Assembly (NCBI GenBank): GCA_002400415.1
Contig: DGQP01000002.1
Location: 62,001 to 126,000 of the forward strand
Source: Chitinophagaceae bacterium UBA4411
Lineage (GTDB): Bacteria > Bacteroidota > Bacteroidia > Chitinophagales > Chitinophagaceae
Reading direction: 5' to 3'
DNA length: 64,000 nucleotides
Positions within the stretch are counted from its first letter, which is position 1. Each line of letters starts with the position of its first letter. The position numbers and the translations under genes are program-made. Positions 1 to 9,004 of the stretch are shown here, one piece after another. The notes under the pieces are model-generated. The model saw nothing but the letters and a program-made list of their open reading frames with translations. It did not search any database and was not told the origin of the DNA.

Positions 1-1
1 G

Positions 2-142
2 TATCGCTGGAACAGTTTTATTCCTGCCTTCCAGTACTGTACCGATAATGCCGCCATGATCGCTATTACCGGTTATTACAAATACCGGGCAGGACAATTT
101 GCGGACCTCTCCATAAGTGCATCGGCAAGGGCTGAGTGGTGA
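2..142 (+). CDS. tsaD: tRNA N6-adenosine threonylcarbamoyltransferase TsaD, C-terminal end (partial)
   Basis: Only the last 46 codons are in the window; the gene enters from the left edge and stops with TGA. The visible peptide contains the motif CTDNAAMIAI followed by GYY, which is characteristic of the C-terminal ATP/metal-site region of the TsaD/Kae1/Gcp family. TsaD transfers the threonylcarbamoyl group to A37 of ANN-decoding tRNAs, in the cytoplasm with TsaB and TsaE. The tail after the motif is short, as is usual. The downstream methyltransferase gene, also a tRNA modification enzyme, begins close by in another frame, so the two may be co-transcribed. Confidence is good because the DNAAM motif is specific, but most of the protein cannot be seen. 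Confidence 0.85.
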   Translation, partial: YRWNSFIPAFQYCTDNAAMIAITGYYKYRAGQFADLSISASARAEW

Positions 143-191
143 GCCCGGTTGCTTATCGGTGGTTTCAGGCTACATTTACAAAAAATCTTTT

Positions 192-923
192 TTGTCAAAC
201 ACCTATTTCCGTTTTAAACAATTTACTGTTGACCAGGGACGTTGTGCCATGAAAGTGACCACCGATGGCTGTCTCTTTGGCGCCTGGGTAGCCGCTAAAG
301 CGCAACAGGAGAAACCGGGTTTGAAAGTGCTCGATATCGGAACCGGTACCGGTTTGCTGAGCCTGATGCTGGCACAGAAAAATGCCGGCGCTGAAATTGA
401 AGCCAAAGAGATTGATAAAGAAGCGGCCATACAAGCGGCAGAAAATGTAAGCATGTCTCCCTGGAAAGACAGGATCATTATCATTCACACTAATGCAAAA
501 TTATATTCAACAAACAAGTTTTATGATCTGATAATCAGCAATCCGCCATTTTATGAAAATGAATTGCAATCAAACGATAGCAGCAGAAACACAGCGCATC
601 ACAGCGCTGAATTGAAGCTGGACGGATTGCTGGGGATTATAAAAAAATCACTGGCTGAAGACGGCAGCTTCCATTTACTGCTCCCCTATAAAAGACAGGA
701 TGAACTGCCGGCGCTTTTTGATAAACAGTCCCTCGAAATCACGGAAAAAGCGCTGGTCCGGCAAACCACAAAACATGATTATTTCCGGATCATGCTGACC
801 GGCACGCATCACGGTGTATCCGCCACAAAGTATTCAGAACATGAAATCAGCATTAAGGATGAAGCCCAACAGTACAGCCCGGAGTTCACAGCACTGTTAC
901 GGGATTACTACCTCCAGCTGTAA
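192..923 (+). CDS. trmN6: tRNA1(Val) (adenine(37)-N6)-methyltransferase, TrmN6/YfiC family
   Basis: SAM-dependent methyltransferase of about 243 aa. From the TTG start at 192 the protein begins MSNTYFRFKQF, the usual beginning of this family. The SAM-binding glycine loop VLDIGTGTGL is at about residues 46-55, and the catalytic N6-adenine signature NPPF at about 117-120 is followed by YENEL, typical of YfiC. It should methylate A37 of tRNA-Val. The frame is open upstream to a GTG at 117, but that extension overlaps the tsaD end and does not resemble the family, so TTG 192 is preferred; ATG 249 would cut into the conserved N-terminus. It ends 2 nt from the convergent stop of the next gene. Confidence 0.85.
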   Translation: MSNTYFRFKQFTVDQGRCAMKVTTDGCLFGAWVAAKAQQEKPGLKVLDIGTGTGLLSLMLAQKNAGAEIEAKEIDKEAAIQAAENVSMSPWKDRIIIIHTNAKLYSTNKFYDLIISNPPFYENELQSNDSSRNTAHHSAELKLDGLLGIIKKSLAEDGSFHLLLPYKRQDELPALFDKQSLEITEKALVRQTTKHDYFRIMLTGTHHGVSATKYSEHEISIKDEAQQYSPEFTALLRDYYLQL

Positions 924-925
924 AA

Positions 926-2128
926 TCATTTTCCTTCCACGTAATCCCGCAGGTATTCATAACCCGGGGCCAGGTCCCCATTCTTCGCCATCGTGGCCCG
1001 GTCTATAATAGCCGACCCGTTTCCGACCAGGTCTTCCAGCACATACTTGATCAATTGCTCCCCGAAATAACGGGAGGCGTCTCTTGGCAATTCATTAGGC
1101 AGGTTGCCCACTGCCATTATATCAATCGAGGCCTCCAGGTAGGGAGCCGTTTTTTCCTGGGTCTTCTTATCCACCCCGTAAACCGGATCTTCAATAGTCT
1201 GATCGCCCAGGTTAATGGGTACCGAACCGTTGGCATCATCCGTAATATCAGAAATGGTCTGTATGATAAAATTATCAGAAAGCGCATCTGCCTTTTCAAA
1301 CAAACGGGGTACCGTTTTATCCCAATATACCCCGTTCATTAATATATCTGTTTGGGCCGTATAAGGCAGGAAAGTACATTCATACAGCTCCGGGTGCTCA
1401 TGAAATTCCTGGCGGCTGTAACTTCCCGTAGTCTTATTCCGGTAAAGGTCCGCCCCTTTCAGCTGGGTATAAACAGGATATGAAAAACGTCGCTTCAGGT
1501 AATCATCCGGCTCCACTTCATGAATACCCATCAGGTTCATAATCTCTAAAATACCATGCGCCACACGACCGGACCCGGTAACAGCTATCTTTACATTTGG
1601 CAAACGAAGCCCAAAATAATTATGAATTAATTCTCTGAAACTACGCTGCTTATAGACTCTGTCTAATTTAAAAAGGCCGGTACGGTTGCCATAAGCCATC
1701 ATACCATTGTGAGCACCCACCACGCCGGCAAAAAACCCAAATCCGATGATCCGTTGCCCGTCTTCATGCTCCAGGCACTCGTAATCAATCAACTTTATTT
1801 TTTTATCGAGAACAGACCTCATAAGTTTCTGGTTATGAGGTTGTTTTTTCTTTGTATGCGAGAAGAATAAATAGGTCTTACCGGCCATCAGCTGGTCAAC
1901 CGGCACTTCTTTTATGCCCAGTAAAATATCACAACCTGAGAGGTCTTCTTTTACCTCCACCCCGGCAGCAATGTACTCCCGGTCGCTGAAGCACCGGTGG
2001 GGTGATGCCTGGGCCACTATCCGCACTTCGTTTGAATTTTTGTGCACCCACTTGCATTGGGCAGGGGTTAGTGCAACCCGGTTATCAGCAGGTATCTTTC
2101 CCTCCCTTATAAGTCCGATTCTTGTCAT
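926..2128 (-). CDS. Saccharopine dehydrogenase / alanine dehydrogenase-like oxidoreductase
   Basis: 400 aa. The N-terminus (IGLIREGKIPADNRVALTP) is the alanine dehydrogenase/PNT N-terminal fold seen in lysine-forming saccharopine dehydrogenase. Lys73 (GIKEV) and His91 (FSHTKKKQ) match the catalytic Lys/His pair of the fungal enzyme, and TGSGRVA at about 184-190 is the dinucleotide-binding loop. Expected chemistry is NAD-dependent oxidative deamination of saccharopine or a related amino-acid substrate in the cytoplasm. Whether the physiological substrate is saccharopine cannot be told from the sequence: no other lysine-degradation gene is near. It is transcribed alone, converging on the tRNA methyltransferase gene and diverging from the lipoprotein gene. 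Confidence 0.75.
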   Translation of the reverse strand: MTRIGLIREGKIPADNRVALTPAQCKWVHKNSNEVRIVAQASPHRCFSDREYIAAGVEVKEDLSGCDILLGIKEVPVDQLMAGKTYLFFSHTKKKQPHNQKLMRSVLDKKIKLIDYECLEHEDGQRIIGFGFFAGVVGAHNGMMAYGNRTGLFKLDRVYKQRSFRELIHNYFGLRLPNVKIAVTGSGRVAHGILEIMNLMGIHEVEPDDYLKRRFSYPVYTQLKGADLYRNKTTGSYSRQEFHEHPELYECTFLPYTAQTDILMNGVYWDKTVPRLFEKADALSDNFIIQTISDITDDANGSVPINLGDQTIEDPVYGVDKKTQEKTAPYLEASIDIMAVGNLPNELPRDASRYFGEQLIKYVLEDLVGNGSAIIDRATMAKNGDLAPGYEYLRDYVEGK

Positions 2129-2303
2129 ATAGCCTTACTCGTTAGTTATGGCCGCAAAGTTGCCGTTTCTCCTGATGCAAAACAAGCCGATTTAAATTAA
2201 AGAGACCGGCATAATAAATGTTGTAACTTTAATTACCTGAAAAAAAGTTGCCCCTCCCCGGTTACATAACTATTTCCGGGATGTACACACAAAAAAGGAC
2301 TTT

Positions 2304-3083
2304 ATGCGTATCAGCGGTATCCTTCGTTTCGCCCCGGCAGTACTGGCTATACTACTTTTTACTTCCTGTGAACGCACAACGATGGATGAACCGTCAGGCC
2401 CCTACACGCTTAGCTACGGCGATTCGATCATTTATATGCGGGCGCAGGCCGGCGATTATATTGTTGAACCACTGCAAAAACGTGCGGGTACTTATGACGG
2501 CTTCCCGGAAGGCATAGAGATTGACGAAAACACAGGCGCCATTAATGTATCAAAAAGTGAGACCGGCCTCCGTTACCGCATTACACACACCGCACCGGAT
2601 GGTACTGTCACGGAGACAAAAGTGGTATTATCCGGCATCACTTTTAAAGATCATTTTTACTACCTCTCTGCCAATGATTCTGTTGCTTTCCCTGTTTACA
2701 ATGCCGATGAGAACCGGGTGTTGCCACTAAATGGTTCCGTTTTCGATGAAGGTAACCTTGCCAACAGTGGCGGTTGTTCTGTACGGACCGACAATGGCAA
2801 GATCAACCTGAAAGAAACGATCCGTAATGGCGTTTTTGGTTTCCCGCCCCGCAATGATGCTCAGGAAACCTTCGAGATCAGGTACCGGATCAACGATGCC
2901 AGCGGTAAATCGGAGAACAAATTGAAAGTGCTTTTATATTGGTACAATACCATCAACGATGTGCCTCAGTATGTATGGGATATATTGAATGACCGTACTT
3001 CCCAGGGCGTTTTTTTAAGAGGTGGTGAATTAAGCCGTGTGGCCAAACCAAGACCTCCCTGTGTCATAATTGTCAACCAGTAA
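2304..3083 (+). CDS. Secreted lipoprotein of unknown function
   Basis: 259 aa with an N-terminal signal peptide ending in the lipobox LFTSC, so probably an outer-membrane or periplasmic lipoprotein. The segment around residues 65-85 (pattern P-x-G-I-x-I-D-x-x-T-G-x-I) resembles the 'putative Ig/cadherin-like' repeat in which an ideal value is compared with a structure, often found in Bacteroidota surface proteins; the rest is beta-strand-rich and unrecognised. The next gene, encoding a TPR-CHAT protein, starts about 40 nt downstream on the same strand, so the two may form an operon. No catalytic motif was found. Confidence 0.7.
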   Translation: MRISGILRFAPAVLAILLFTSCERTTMDEPSGPYTLSYGDSIIYMRAQAGDYIVEPLQKRAGTYDGFPEGIEIDENTGAINVSKSETGLRYRITHTAPDGTVTETKVVLSGITFKDHFYYLSANDSVAFPVYNADENRVLPLNGSVFDEGNLANSGGCSVRTDNGKINLKETIRNGVFGFPPRNDAQETFEIRYRINDASGKSENKLKVLLYWYNTINDVPQYVWDILNDRTSQGVFLRGGELSRVAKPRPPCVIIVNQ

Positions 3084-3124
3084 TCAGTTAGTTCTGCTAA
3101 ATTTGATAGGCAGTGCTGCTTATC

Positions 3125-5932
3125 ATGAACAGGATCATTTTATCAATCTTACTGGCCTTTCTTCTCCTGCTTGCTTTTTCACAACAGAAGTCCCGGCCCG
3201 CCCCTTCTTACCTGCAGGACTATGCAGCGGCTGATTTCCTGTACCAGAAGGCAGGCCTGCTTTCTGCACTACCCAACTATACAGATGAAACAGGAAAAAA
3301 AGAAGCTGCACTGAACCAGCAGGCGCTGAGCGGCTTTAAAGCCGTACTGCCGGCAGTGGAAAAAGCGCTGAATGACTCACTTGCCTTTCATTGCTATTAT
3401 AAAATCGGGGAACTGGAACATTATTTCGACAGTACAGTAGCAGCCAGAAGGAATTATGCAAAAGCTATTTCGCTTAAAAGCAGGCTTCCCGGTCTGCCGG
3501 ATTCGTTTTTATTCAAACCCTATATATTTCTTGGCGGCATCCAGTACAGCAGCAATCAATTTGATTCTGCACTGATCAACTATAAAAAAGCAGAAGAGAT
3601 AGCCTCCCGCTATCCCAACCCGCTGGATGGCACCAACCGGCTCTTCAATACACTGGGGGCTATGTATTTTGAAACAGGTAATTACAGCCAGGCCAAAAAT
3701 TATTTTGAAAAAGCTATTGCACTTCTTGGTACGCCTAATTCCTCTACGGAAGCGCTGCGGGCAAATTATGAGATCAATTTAGCTGCTACGCTCACCAAGC
3801 TGGAAAAATACGAAGAAGCTACTACCATTTACCAGCAATTATTAAAGGAAGACATTAATAAAAACGACATACTGCATAACCTCGGAGCGATCAGCTTAAC
3901 ACGGGGTGACGGCCGCAGGGCCATCAGTTTTTTTAAACAGGTCAGGTATAATAACAGCAAGATCATACGACTGCTGAATGATATGGGGCAGGCCTGTGAA
4001 AGCATAAACAAAATTGATTCGGCCCGGCAATATTATCTTGAAGCACTCGCAGAAAATAAAAAATGGAATAGCGGCCACAAGAATATCCAGGCAGGCCTGG
4101 CATTGAAACATCTCGGTGACCTCGCCATTCAAAAGGATAAACTCCCTGAAGCCCTGGAACAATACCAGCTCTCGGTTATCCATTTTGTCAACGACTTTAA
4201 TGAAAAAGATGTTTATAAAAACCCGGAACAATTCAGCGGGGTGTTTTCCTATATCAACCTGTTCAATACGCTAACTGCCAAGGCTGATGCTTTTGTTCTT
4301 TTCTACCAAAAAGAAAAAGATGTAAGCAAACTCCGGTCTTCGCTGGATGCCTACCGTGCCGCTTTTAAACTGGCCGATTTTGTGGAAAGAACTTACGACT
4401 CCGATGAAGCCCGGCTTTTCCTGAATAAGATAAAATACACCGCCCACAGCAAACCCATTGATGTAAGCCTGCTGTTGTATGAACTTACCCGTGAGAAGCA
4501 ATTCCTGGAAGAAGCCTATTTTTTTGATCAGCGGAACAAAGCTTCGATCCTTTCGCTGAACGTACAGGAAAATAAAATCAAAGCCACAGGCAATGACCTG
4601 GCCCGCCGGGAAGCCTCCCTGAAAACCTCAATTACCCGGATGAGCCTGAAAGCAGCTTACGTAACCGACAGTTCGCAACTGGCCGGTATCAACGCAGCTA
4701 TCCGGGATGATGAAATACAATTGGGAAAAATACAGGAACAAATAAATGCTGACCCCGTTTACAGGGATAAACAGGCCGCTGAACGGATCCCTTCTGTAAA
4801 AGATATCCGGGAATTGCTTGACAATGCCACGACCCTGTTGTCCTATCATCTGTCACAAAAGGAGGTGCTGATCCTTGTCATCTCTGCCTCCGGCATCAGC
4901 TACCACGCAGCCCCTGTTACTGAAAATTTTTATACACAACTGGCAGAATACAAAACAGCCCTTCATACCGTTGACGGTTTGAAACGTTTTGAAGGTAAGG
5001 ATGAAGCCGCAGCCCTGTACACGATACTTATCAAACCGGTAGAACAACAACTCCTTGCATCAAAGCGGCTGATTATTATACCCGATGATGAGCTCAACTA
5101 TCTTCCCTTCGAAGCGCTGACAGACCAGCAGGGAAAATACCTGCTGGAAAAATTTGCAGTACAATACCAATATTCAACAGCCCTGCTCAGAAAACCAAAA
5201 ACAAGACAGGATAAACTAAATGGTACGCTGGCTTTTGCACCATTCATCCGTGAGAGTTATGGAGATTCAACCGGCTTTTTCTTAACAAGACTACCTGCTT
5301 CCCGGGAAGAAGTGAGCCTGTTGCCGGGGAAAATTTTTACAGACAGCGGCGCCACCAAAACAAATTTTATGAATAATGCCAACCAGTATGGTATTATTCA
5401 TCTCGCCACGCATGCTGTGGTAAATAATGAATTTCCCCTGCGATCCTATATTGCTTTTTATCCCGGCCATGAAGATTACCGCCTGTATGCACAGGAGATT
5501 TATAATATGAACCTGGATTCCACCCAACTGATCATCCTGAGTGCCTGTGAAACAGGGGCCGGGCAATTAGTAAAAGGTGAAGGGCTGATGAGTTTATCAA
5601 GAGCATTTGCTTATGCCGGTTGCCCCAATATTATTACATCCCTGTGGAAAGCAGAGGATAAAACAACTGCATTCATCACCCGGCAGCTTCATCATTATAT
5701 TGATAATGGTTTGTCAAAGGATGTTGCTTTGCAACGTGCCAAGCTCGATCTGCTGAAAAATAAAGAGATGGACCCCCGCTTTAAAACACCCAATTATTGG
5801 GCGCATCTTTTATTTATCGGGGATTACCAGCCCGCTAATCATACCAAAGCCTGGTGGTGGATTGCCGCAGGCATTATCGTACTCACCACGACCTACTTGT
5901 TTATAAAGCAAAAAAAGAAAAGCCGGACCTGA
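3125..5932 (+). CDS. TPR-repeat protein with C-terminal CHAT (caspase-like) protease domain
   Basis: About 935 aa from ATG 3125; a GTG 12 nt upstream is also in frame. Order: a signal peptide or membrane anchor (residues 1-20), many TPR repeats (about 25-400), a helical linker, a CHAT peptidase-like domain (about 570-900), one membrane helix (AWWWIAAGIIVL), and a basic tail. The caspase-type dyad is visible as His763 in HLATHA and Cys808 in LSACETGAG, followed by the CHAT signature EGLMSLSRAF and the terminal NYWAHLLFIGDY. Family members are cysteine peptidases or scaffolds in bacterial signalling and cell-death systems. The N-terminal signal and C-terminal anchor suggest the CHAT domain faces the periplasm (inference). 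The partner is the lipoprotein upstream. Confidence 0.85.
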   Translation: MNRIILSILLAFLLLLAFSQQKSRPAPSYLQDYAAADFLYQKAGLLSALPNYTDETGKKEAALNQQALSGFKAVLPAVEKALNDSLAFHCYYKIGELEHYFDSTVAARRNYAKAISLKSRLPGLPDSFLFKPYIFLGGIQYSSNQFDSALINYKKAEEIASRYPNPLDGTNRLFNTLGAMYFETGNYSQAKNYFEKAIALLGTPNSSTEALRANYEINLAATLTKLEKYEEATTIYQQLLKEDINKNDILHNLGAISLTRGDGRRAISFFKQVRYNNSKIIRLLNDMGQACESINKIDSARQYYLEALAENKKWNSGHKNIQAGLALKHLGDLAIQKDKLPEALEQYQLSVIHFVNDFNEKDVYKNPEQFSGVFSYINLFNTLTAKADAFVLFYQKEKDVSKLRSSLDAYRAAFKLADFVERTYDSDEARLFLNKIKYTAHSKPIDVSLLLYELTREKQFLEEAYFFDQRNKASILSLNVQENKIKATGNDLARREASLKTSITRMSLKAAYVTDSSQLAGINAAIRDDEIQLGKIQEQINADPVYRDKQAAERIPSVKDIRELLDNATTLLSYHLSQKEVLILVISASGISYHAAPVTENFYTQLAEYKTALHTVDGLKRFEGKDEAAALYTILIKPVEQQLLASKRLIIIPDDELNYLPFEALTDQQGKYLLEKFAVQYQYSTALLRKPKTRQDKLNGTLAFAPFIRESYGDSTGFFLTRLPASREEVSLLPGKIFTDSGATKTNFMNNANQYGIIHLATHAVVNNEFPLRSYIAFYPGHEDYRLYAQEIYNMNLDSTQLIILSACETGAGQLVKGEGLMSLSRAFAYAGCPNIITSLWKAEDKTTAFITRQLHHYIDNGLSKDVALQRAKLDLLKNKEMDPRFKTPNYWAHLLFIGDYQPANHTKAWWWIAAGIIVLTTTYLFIKQKKKSRT

Positions 5933-5945
5933 CCAGGCCCGGCTT
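5911..5945 (-). terminator. Intrinsic terminator of the DUF4382 lipoprotein gene, inside the CHAT gene end
   Basis: Arms 5920-5926 (AAGCCGG) and 5939-5945 (CCGGCTT) form a stem. Read on the minus strand it is followed by TTTTCTTTTTTT (plus-strand A run at 5911-5920), the classical rho-independent layout. It lies 25 nt past the minus-strand stop at 5970 and overlaps the last codons and stop of the converging CHAT gene. Confidence 0.7.
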
Positions 5946-5969
5946 AGTTCTTCACAGGTAAACTCAAAA

Positions 5970-6815
5970 CTATTGGTGCAAGGTTATTACCGGCAAATGA
6001 GTATCCTCCCGGTTTCTGACAATCACATTATTGATCGTTGTATCATTATAATTATTTCTTCCGTCGATAAACACTTTATACGTGCCTGCCGTAAGCCCCA
6101 CGATCTTAAACTCCCCGTCATCATCATCCGGCCGGGCCATCGTGGTATCCGTTCCGCTGATTGCCATTACCAATGCATCAGCCGCTTCTGGCAAAACCCT
6201 GCCTTCTATTTCCCCCGAATGACTTCTTGTAAATATTTTGATATGCGACTTTAAGCGATAACCATTATTGTTTCCGGAACCGCTGTTGTCAACCTGTATA
6301 GACCGGCTGGCATCAAAATCAATCCAGAATAAAACCTGCCCGTTACTGATCTCAAAATTATTGTTCTCCAGGTTGGCTGTTACCTGCCTGTCCTCATCCT
6401 TAATGCGGAGCGGGAAAGACTGACCATTTTGCATCACACTGTTTTGCGTGCCCAGTGTAAGCCTTATTTTTTTCACACGTCCATTAGGCAAGGTACCGGT
6501 ACCGAATAAAGTGTCAATACCATTGCGGAGGCGAAGGATATTATACACACCCGCCCTGATATCAAGGCTCACCCAGCCATCATTGGGAAGGGTATCATCT
6601 TCCAGTTTCACTTCCAGGCGCTGAATGTCGATAAACACACTGTCGAAAACAGGTGTCTGGTCATCGGTCAGGTAAACAGCCACGGTATGCGGCTTACTGA
6701 TATCAACCCGGTTTGTTCCGGAAACATCCTTTTGACAGGAATAAAAGATAATGGCTGCCGGTAACAGCAGCATAGCACATAAACGGATCATGTTTTTCAT
6801 AAATAATTTTTTCAT
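5970..6815 (-). CDS. DUF4382 domain lipoprotein
   Basis: 281 aa. A signal peptide ends in a lipobox (FYSC, Cys27). Residues about 40-195 carry the DUF4382 pattern (VAVYLTDDQTPVFDSVFIDI, then INGxDTLFGTGTLPxGRVKKIRL), an Ig-like all-beta domain common in Bacteroidota lipoproteins. The C-terminal part (about 205-281: GEIEGRVLPEA to AGTYKVFIDG) looks like a carboxypeptidase-regulatory-like or SusE-type beta-sandwich, with an Asp-rich turn (DDDDGEF). Probably exposed on the outer membrane; its ligand is unknown. It ends in a clear terminator and is transcribed alone, downstream of the sigma/anti-sigma pair but with its own gap and terminator. Confidence 0.75.
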   Translation of the reverse strand: MKKLFMKNMIRLCAMLLLPAAIIFYSCQKDVSGTNRVDISKPHTVAVYLTDDQTPVFDSVFIDIQRLEVKLEDDTLPNDGWVSLDIRAGVYNILRLRNGIDTLFGTGTLPNGRVKKIRLTLGTQNSVMQNGQSFPLRIKDEDRQVTANLENNNFEISNGQVLFWIDFDASRSIQVDNSGSGNNNGYRLKSHIKIFTRSHSGEIEGRVLPEAADALVMAISGTDTTMARPDDDDGEFKIVGLTAGTYKVFIDGRNNYNDTTINNVIVRNREDTHLPVITLHQ

Positions 6816-6872
6816 TTCACAATACTTGTTTCATGAATAAGTACACGCCGGGAAACAATATGTAACCGGTAA

Positions 6873-6904
6873 AGAAAAAAATCCTCCTGCAATGCAGGAG
6901 GATT
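6873..6904 (-). terminator. Intrinsic terminator after the sigma-partner gene
   Basis: Perfect 11-bp stem AATCCTCCTGC / GCAGGAGGATT with loop AAT at 6880-6904. On the minus strand a run of T residues follows. It sits 25 nt after the minus-strand stop at 6929, so it ends the sigma factor / partner operon. Confidence 0.85.
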
Positions 6905-6928
6905 TACCAACAGAGACCATTCAAACCA

Positions 6929-7696
6929 CTAACGCCATTTCAATAATTTCACCTGACGGATCAGTTTGTCTGTTATTTTTTCCCTGTACAGGTGACCGGG
7001 GTCTTCCTGTATTTTTTTCATCAATTCAAGTGCATAATCATAATCCCCATTGCGGATATAACTGAGGGAGAGATAATACTCAGCTTCATCTTCCAGCAAT
7101 TTTTCACCCGCCTGCCGGTTTAAAGCAATCACTTCTTTGAAACAGGCGATTGCCCTTGTACTGTTATCCAATTCTAAAGCTGATACCCCGGCGATGAAGG
7201 CTGTCTGCTGCCCGGCTTCATTTCCGCTGTCGTATATTTTGATCACATCAGCATATCTTTTTTCTGCGTAGGCTTTTTCCGCAGTTGTTGCTTCTGTTCC
7301 GGCACCACGGGTGTTACTTAATTCATAATAACTATAGTTCCCGGTAAATATTTTATCAGCCGATAATTGGTAAAAATTGTAACCCGTGATCCCCAAAACA
7401 ACCAGCAGCACACCCGCTGCAACTGCTAGGGTATACCGGGCAATTCGTCTTACCGGACTGATGGTTTTTACCGGGGCCTGCCATTCACTCATCATTTCAT
7501 GGTGAATGGTTCCGACCTTCTGTTGCAGGCCATACAGCCTGACCGCTTCGGTGGTTGCCAGCAGGTTTTCCCATTCTTCTTTCATCCTGTTATCAGCAGA
7601 CAGTTGTTTTTCCAGTTGCTCCTTTTCAGCAGCCGGCAAAATGCCGTCTATATGATCAATAATGAGTGCGGTTGTATCGGGTGTAGAATTATCCAT
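6929..7696 (-). CDS. Membrane-anchored TPR protein, probable anti-sigma or sigma-partner factor
   Basis: 255 aa. The N-terminal cytoplasmic part (residues 1-75) has an HTH-like 'DHIDGILPAAEKEQLEKQLSAD' pattern (split here as DHIDGIL and EKEQLEKQL), as in the zinc-finger-less anti-sigma proteins of Bacteroidota. One transmembrane helix at about 85-107 (TLAVAAGVLLVVLGITGY) is followed by a periplasmic region with TPR-like helices ending near 250. Its start overlaps the end of the sigma-factor gene by 8 nt, which implies translational coupling. The likely role is to hold or modulate the ECF sigma factor in response to an envelope signal; this is inferred from position and topology only. Confidence 0.65.
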   Translation of the reverse strand: MDNSTPDTTALIIDHIDGILPAAEKEQLEKQLSADNRMKEEWENLLATTEAVRLYGLQQKVGTIHHEMMSEWQAPVKTISPVRRIARYTLAVAAGVLLVVLGITGYNFYQLSADKIFTGNYSYYELSNTRGAGTEATTAEKAYAEKRYADVIKIYDSGNEAGQQTAFIAGVSALELDNSTRAIACFKEVIALNRQAGEKLLEDEAEYYLSLSYIRNGDYDYALELMKKIQEDPGHLYREKITDKLIRQVKLLKWR

Positions 7697-8294
7697 GCAA
7701 TAAGTTTTTCAGGCTTTGCTTTAAATATGGTTTTTCAGTAATCATCTGCTCCAGTTGTTTCAGGCATTTGTATTTTTTATTCCGCACCACCTGTTCGTTT
7801 TCATAATGCAGGGTTTCTAATATTTCCCGCATTGACAGGTTCTCATAATAAAACAGGAGTAAGATCTTCCTGCAGGTCTCTCCCAGTTCTCCCACTAACC
7901 GGGTAACTTCAGCTTTCCCTTCCCGGTCGGCGATATAATGCCCTGCATCCATTTCCGTTTTTTCCTGTCCTCTTTCATATTTTTCCTCCCTCGCCAGGGC
8001 CCGGCCCCTTCTTTTCAGTTCGTTGAGCCAGGTATGCCGGTTCAGGGAAAATAAAAAGGTCTTTACGGTCGACTCACCCCTGAACTTGTTTTTTTGTACC
8101 AGGTCAATAAAATTTACCACCACTTCCTGGAACACATCCTCCGCATCCTGCCTGCTGCCGCTATTGTTCATAACATACCAGCAGAGATTGCCGAAGTAGT
8201 TCCTGTAAAGGGTCCTGATCGCTTCATCCATACTTTTGCCATCCCGGAGCTTCGCTACCAGTTCTGTATCCGGGAGGTTGTTGATTACCTCCAT
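7689..8294 (-). CDS. RNA polymerase sigma factor, ECF sigma-70 family
   Basis: 201 aa, a usual length for ECF sigma factors. Region 2 is seen at about residues 25-95 (LYRNYFGNLCWYV, then DAEDVFQEVVVNFI and TFLFSLNRHTWLNELKRR), and region 4 at about 135-185 (LLLFYYENLSMREILETL, a helix-turn-helix followed by KYKCLKQLEQM). It directs RNA polymerase to an envelope or stress regulon. The overlapping downstream gene encodes its probable membrane partner. The target genes cannot be inferred. Confidence 0.88.
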   Translation of the reverse strand: MEVINNLPDTELVAKLRDGKSMDEAIRTLYRNYFGNLCWYVMNNSGSRQDAEDVFQEVVVNFIDLVQKNKFRGESTVKTFLFSLNRHTWLNELKRRGRALAREEKYERGQEKTEMDAGHYIADREGKAEVTRLVGELGETCRKILLLFYYENLSMREILETLHYENEQVVRNKKYKCLKQLEQMITEKPYLKQSLKNLLHG

Positions 8295-8382
8295 GCCTTA
8301 TTCGTAGATTTGTAAATGATATACCCTGTTTTGTAATCCAAACTAAAGATATTTTTAACAGAAAGTAATTTCTTATATATAA

Positions 8383-8898
8383 ATGGCTATGACCTATTTC
8401 GAATTATTTGAGCTGCCGGTAACCTTAAAAGTGAATACAAGTGAACTTTCCCGGAAATTCTTTGAACTGTCAAAAAAGTACCACCCGGATTATTTTATTA
8501 ATGAGGGGGACCAGGCACAGGCAGACGCGTTGGAAAAATCAGCCCTGCTGAATAAGGCCTGGAAAACCTTTCAAAACCCGGATGAGACCATTAAGTATGT
8601 GCTTCAGCTGAAAGGTGTACTGGAAGAGGAAGAGAAATATGAACTGCCTCCCGGTTTTCTGATGGAGGTACTGGATATTAACGAACAATTAATGGATGCG
8701 GAGGAACCTGCTGTAAAGGCAGAACTGGAATCTGCAATTCACAATCTTCAAAACGAGATCTATGAACCGGTTAAAGAAATGGTGGAACATTATCAGGAAG
8801 ATAGTGTTACCGAAAAAGAGCTGCTGCAGGTAAAAGCCTATTACTACAAGAAAAAATATTTAGACCGCATCCGCCGCCAATTAGCCGGAATGGCTTAA
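8383..8898 (+). CDS. hscB: Fe-S cluster assembly co-chaperone HscB (Hsc20/J-protein)
   Basis: 171 aa, typical for HscB. An N-terminal J-domain starts TYFELFELP, and its HPD triad lies in KKYHPDYF (about residues 34-37 from the first Met), needed to stimulate the ATPase of HscA/DnaK. The C-terminal three-helix domain (about 90-171, with LPPGFLMEVLDINEQL) is the IscU-binding part of the family. It delivers the scaffold IscU to the Hsp70 for cluster transfer in the cytoplasm. MAMTY has a second in-frame ATG two codons in, and either could be used. It stands alone, divergent from the sigma-factor gene. Confidence 0.88.
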   Translation: MAMTYFELFELPVTLKVNTSELSRKFFELSKKYHPDYFINEGDQAQADALEKSALLNKAWKTFQNPDETIKYVLQLKGVLEEEEKYELPPGFLMEVLDINEQLMDAEEPAVKAELESAIHNLQNEIYEPVKEMVEHYQEDSVTEKELLQVKAYYYKKKYLDRIRRQLAGMA

Positions 8899-8923
8899 TA
8901 TTGCAGCCCTAAAAGGTTTTTTT

Positions 8924-8984
8924 GTTTGAAATTCGATGTTTGAGGTTATCCCAGGTTTGCAGGTAACAACATCAAATTTCAAAC
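8924..8984. repeat. Imperfect hairpin downstream of hscB
   Basis: 17-nt arms 8924-8940 and 8968-8984 (GTTTGAAATT[C/T]GATGTT) pair with one mismatch around a 27-nt loop. It fills the gap between hscB and the tRNA array and may act as an mRNA end or a processing signal. No long T run follows, so I do not call it a terminator. Confidence 0.5.
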
Positions 8985-9004
8985 CTTTAAACTCTGAATT
9001 TTGG

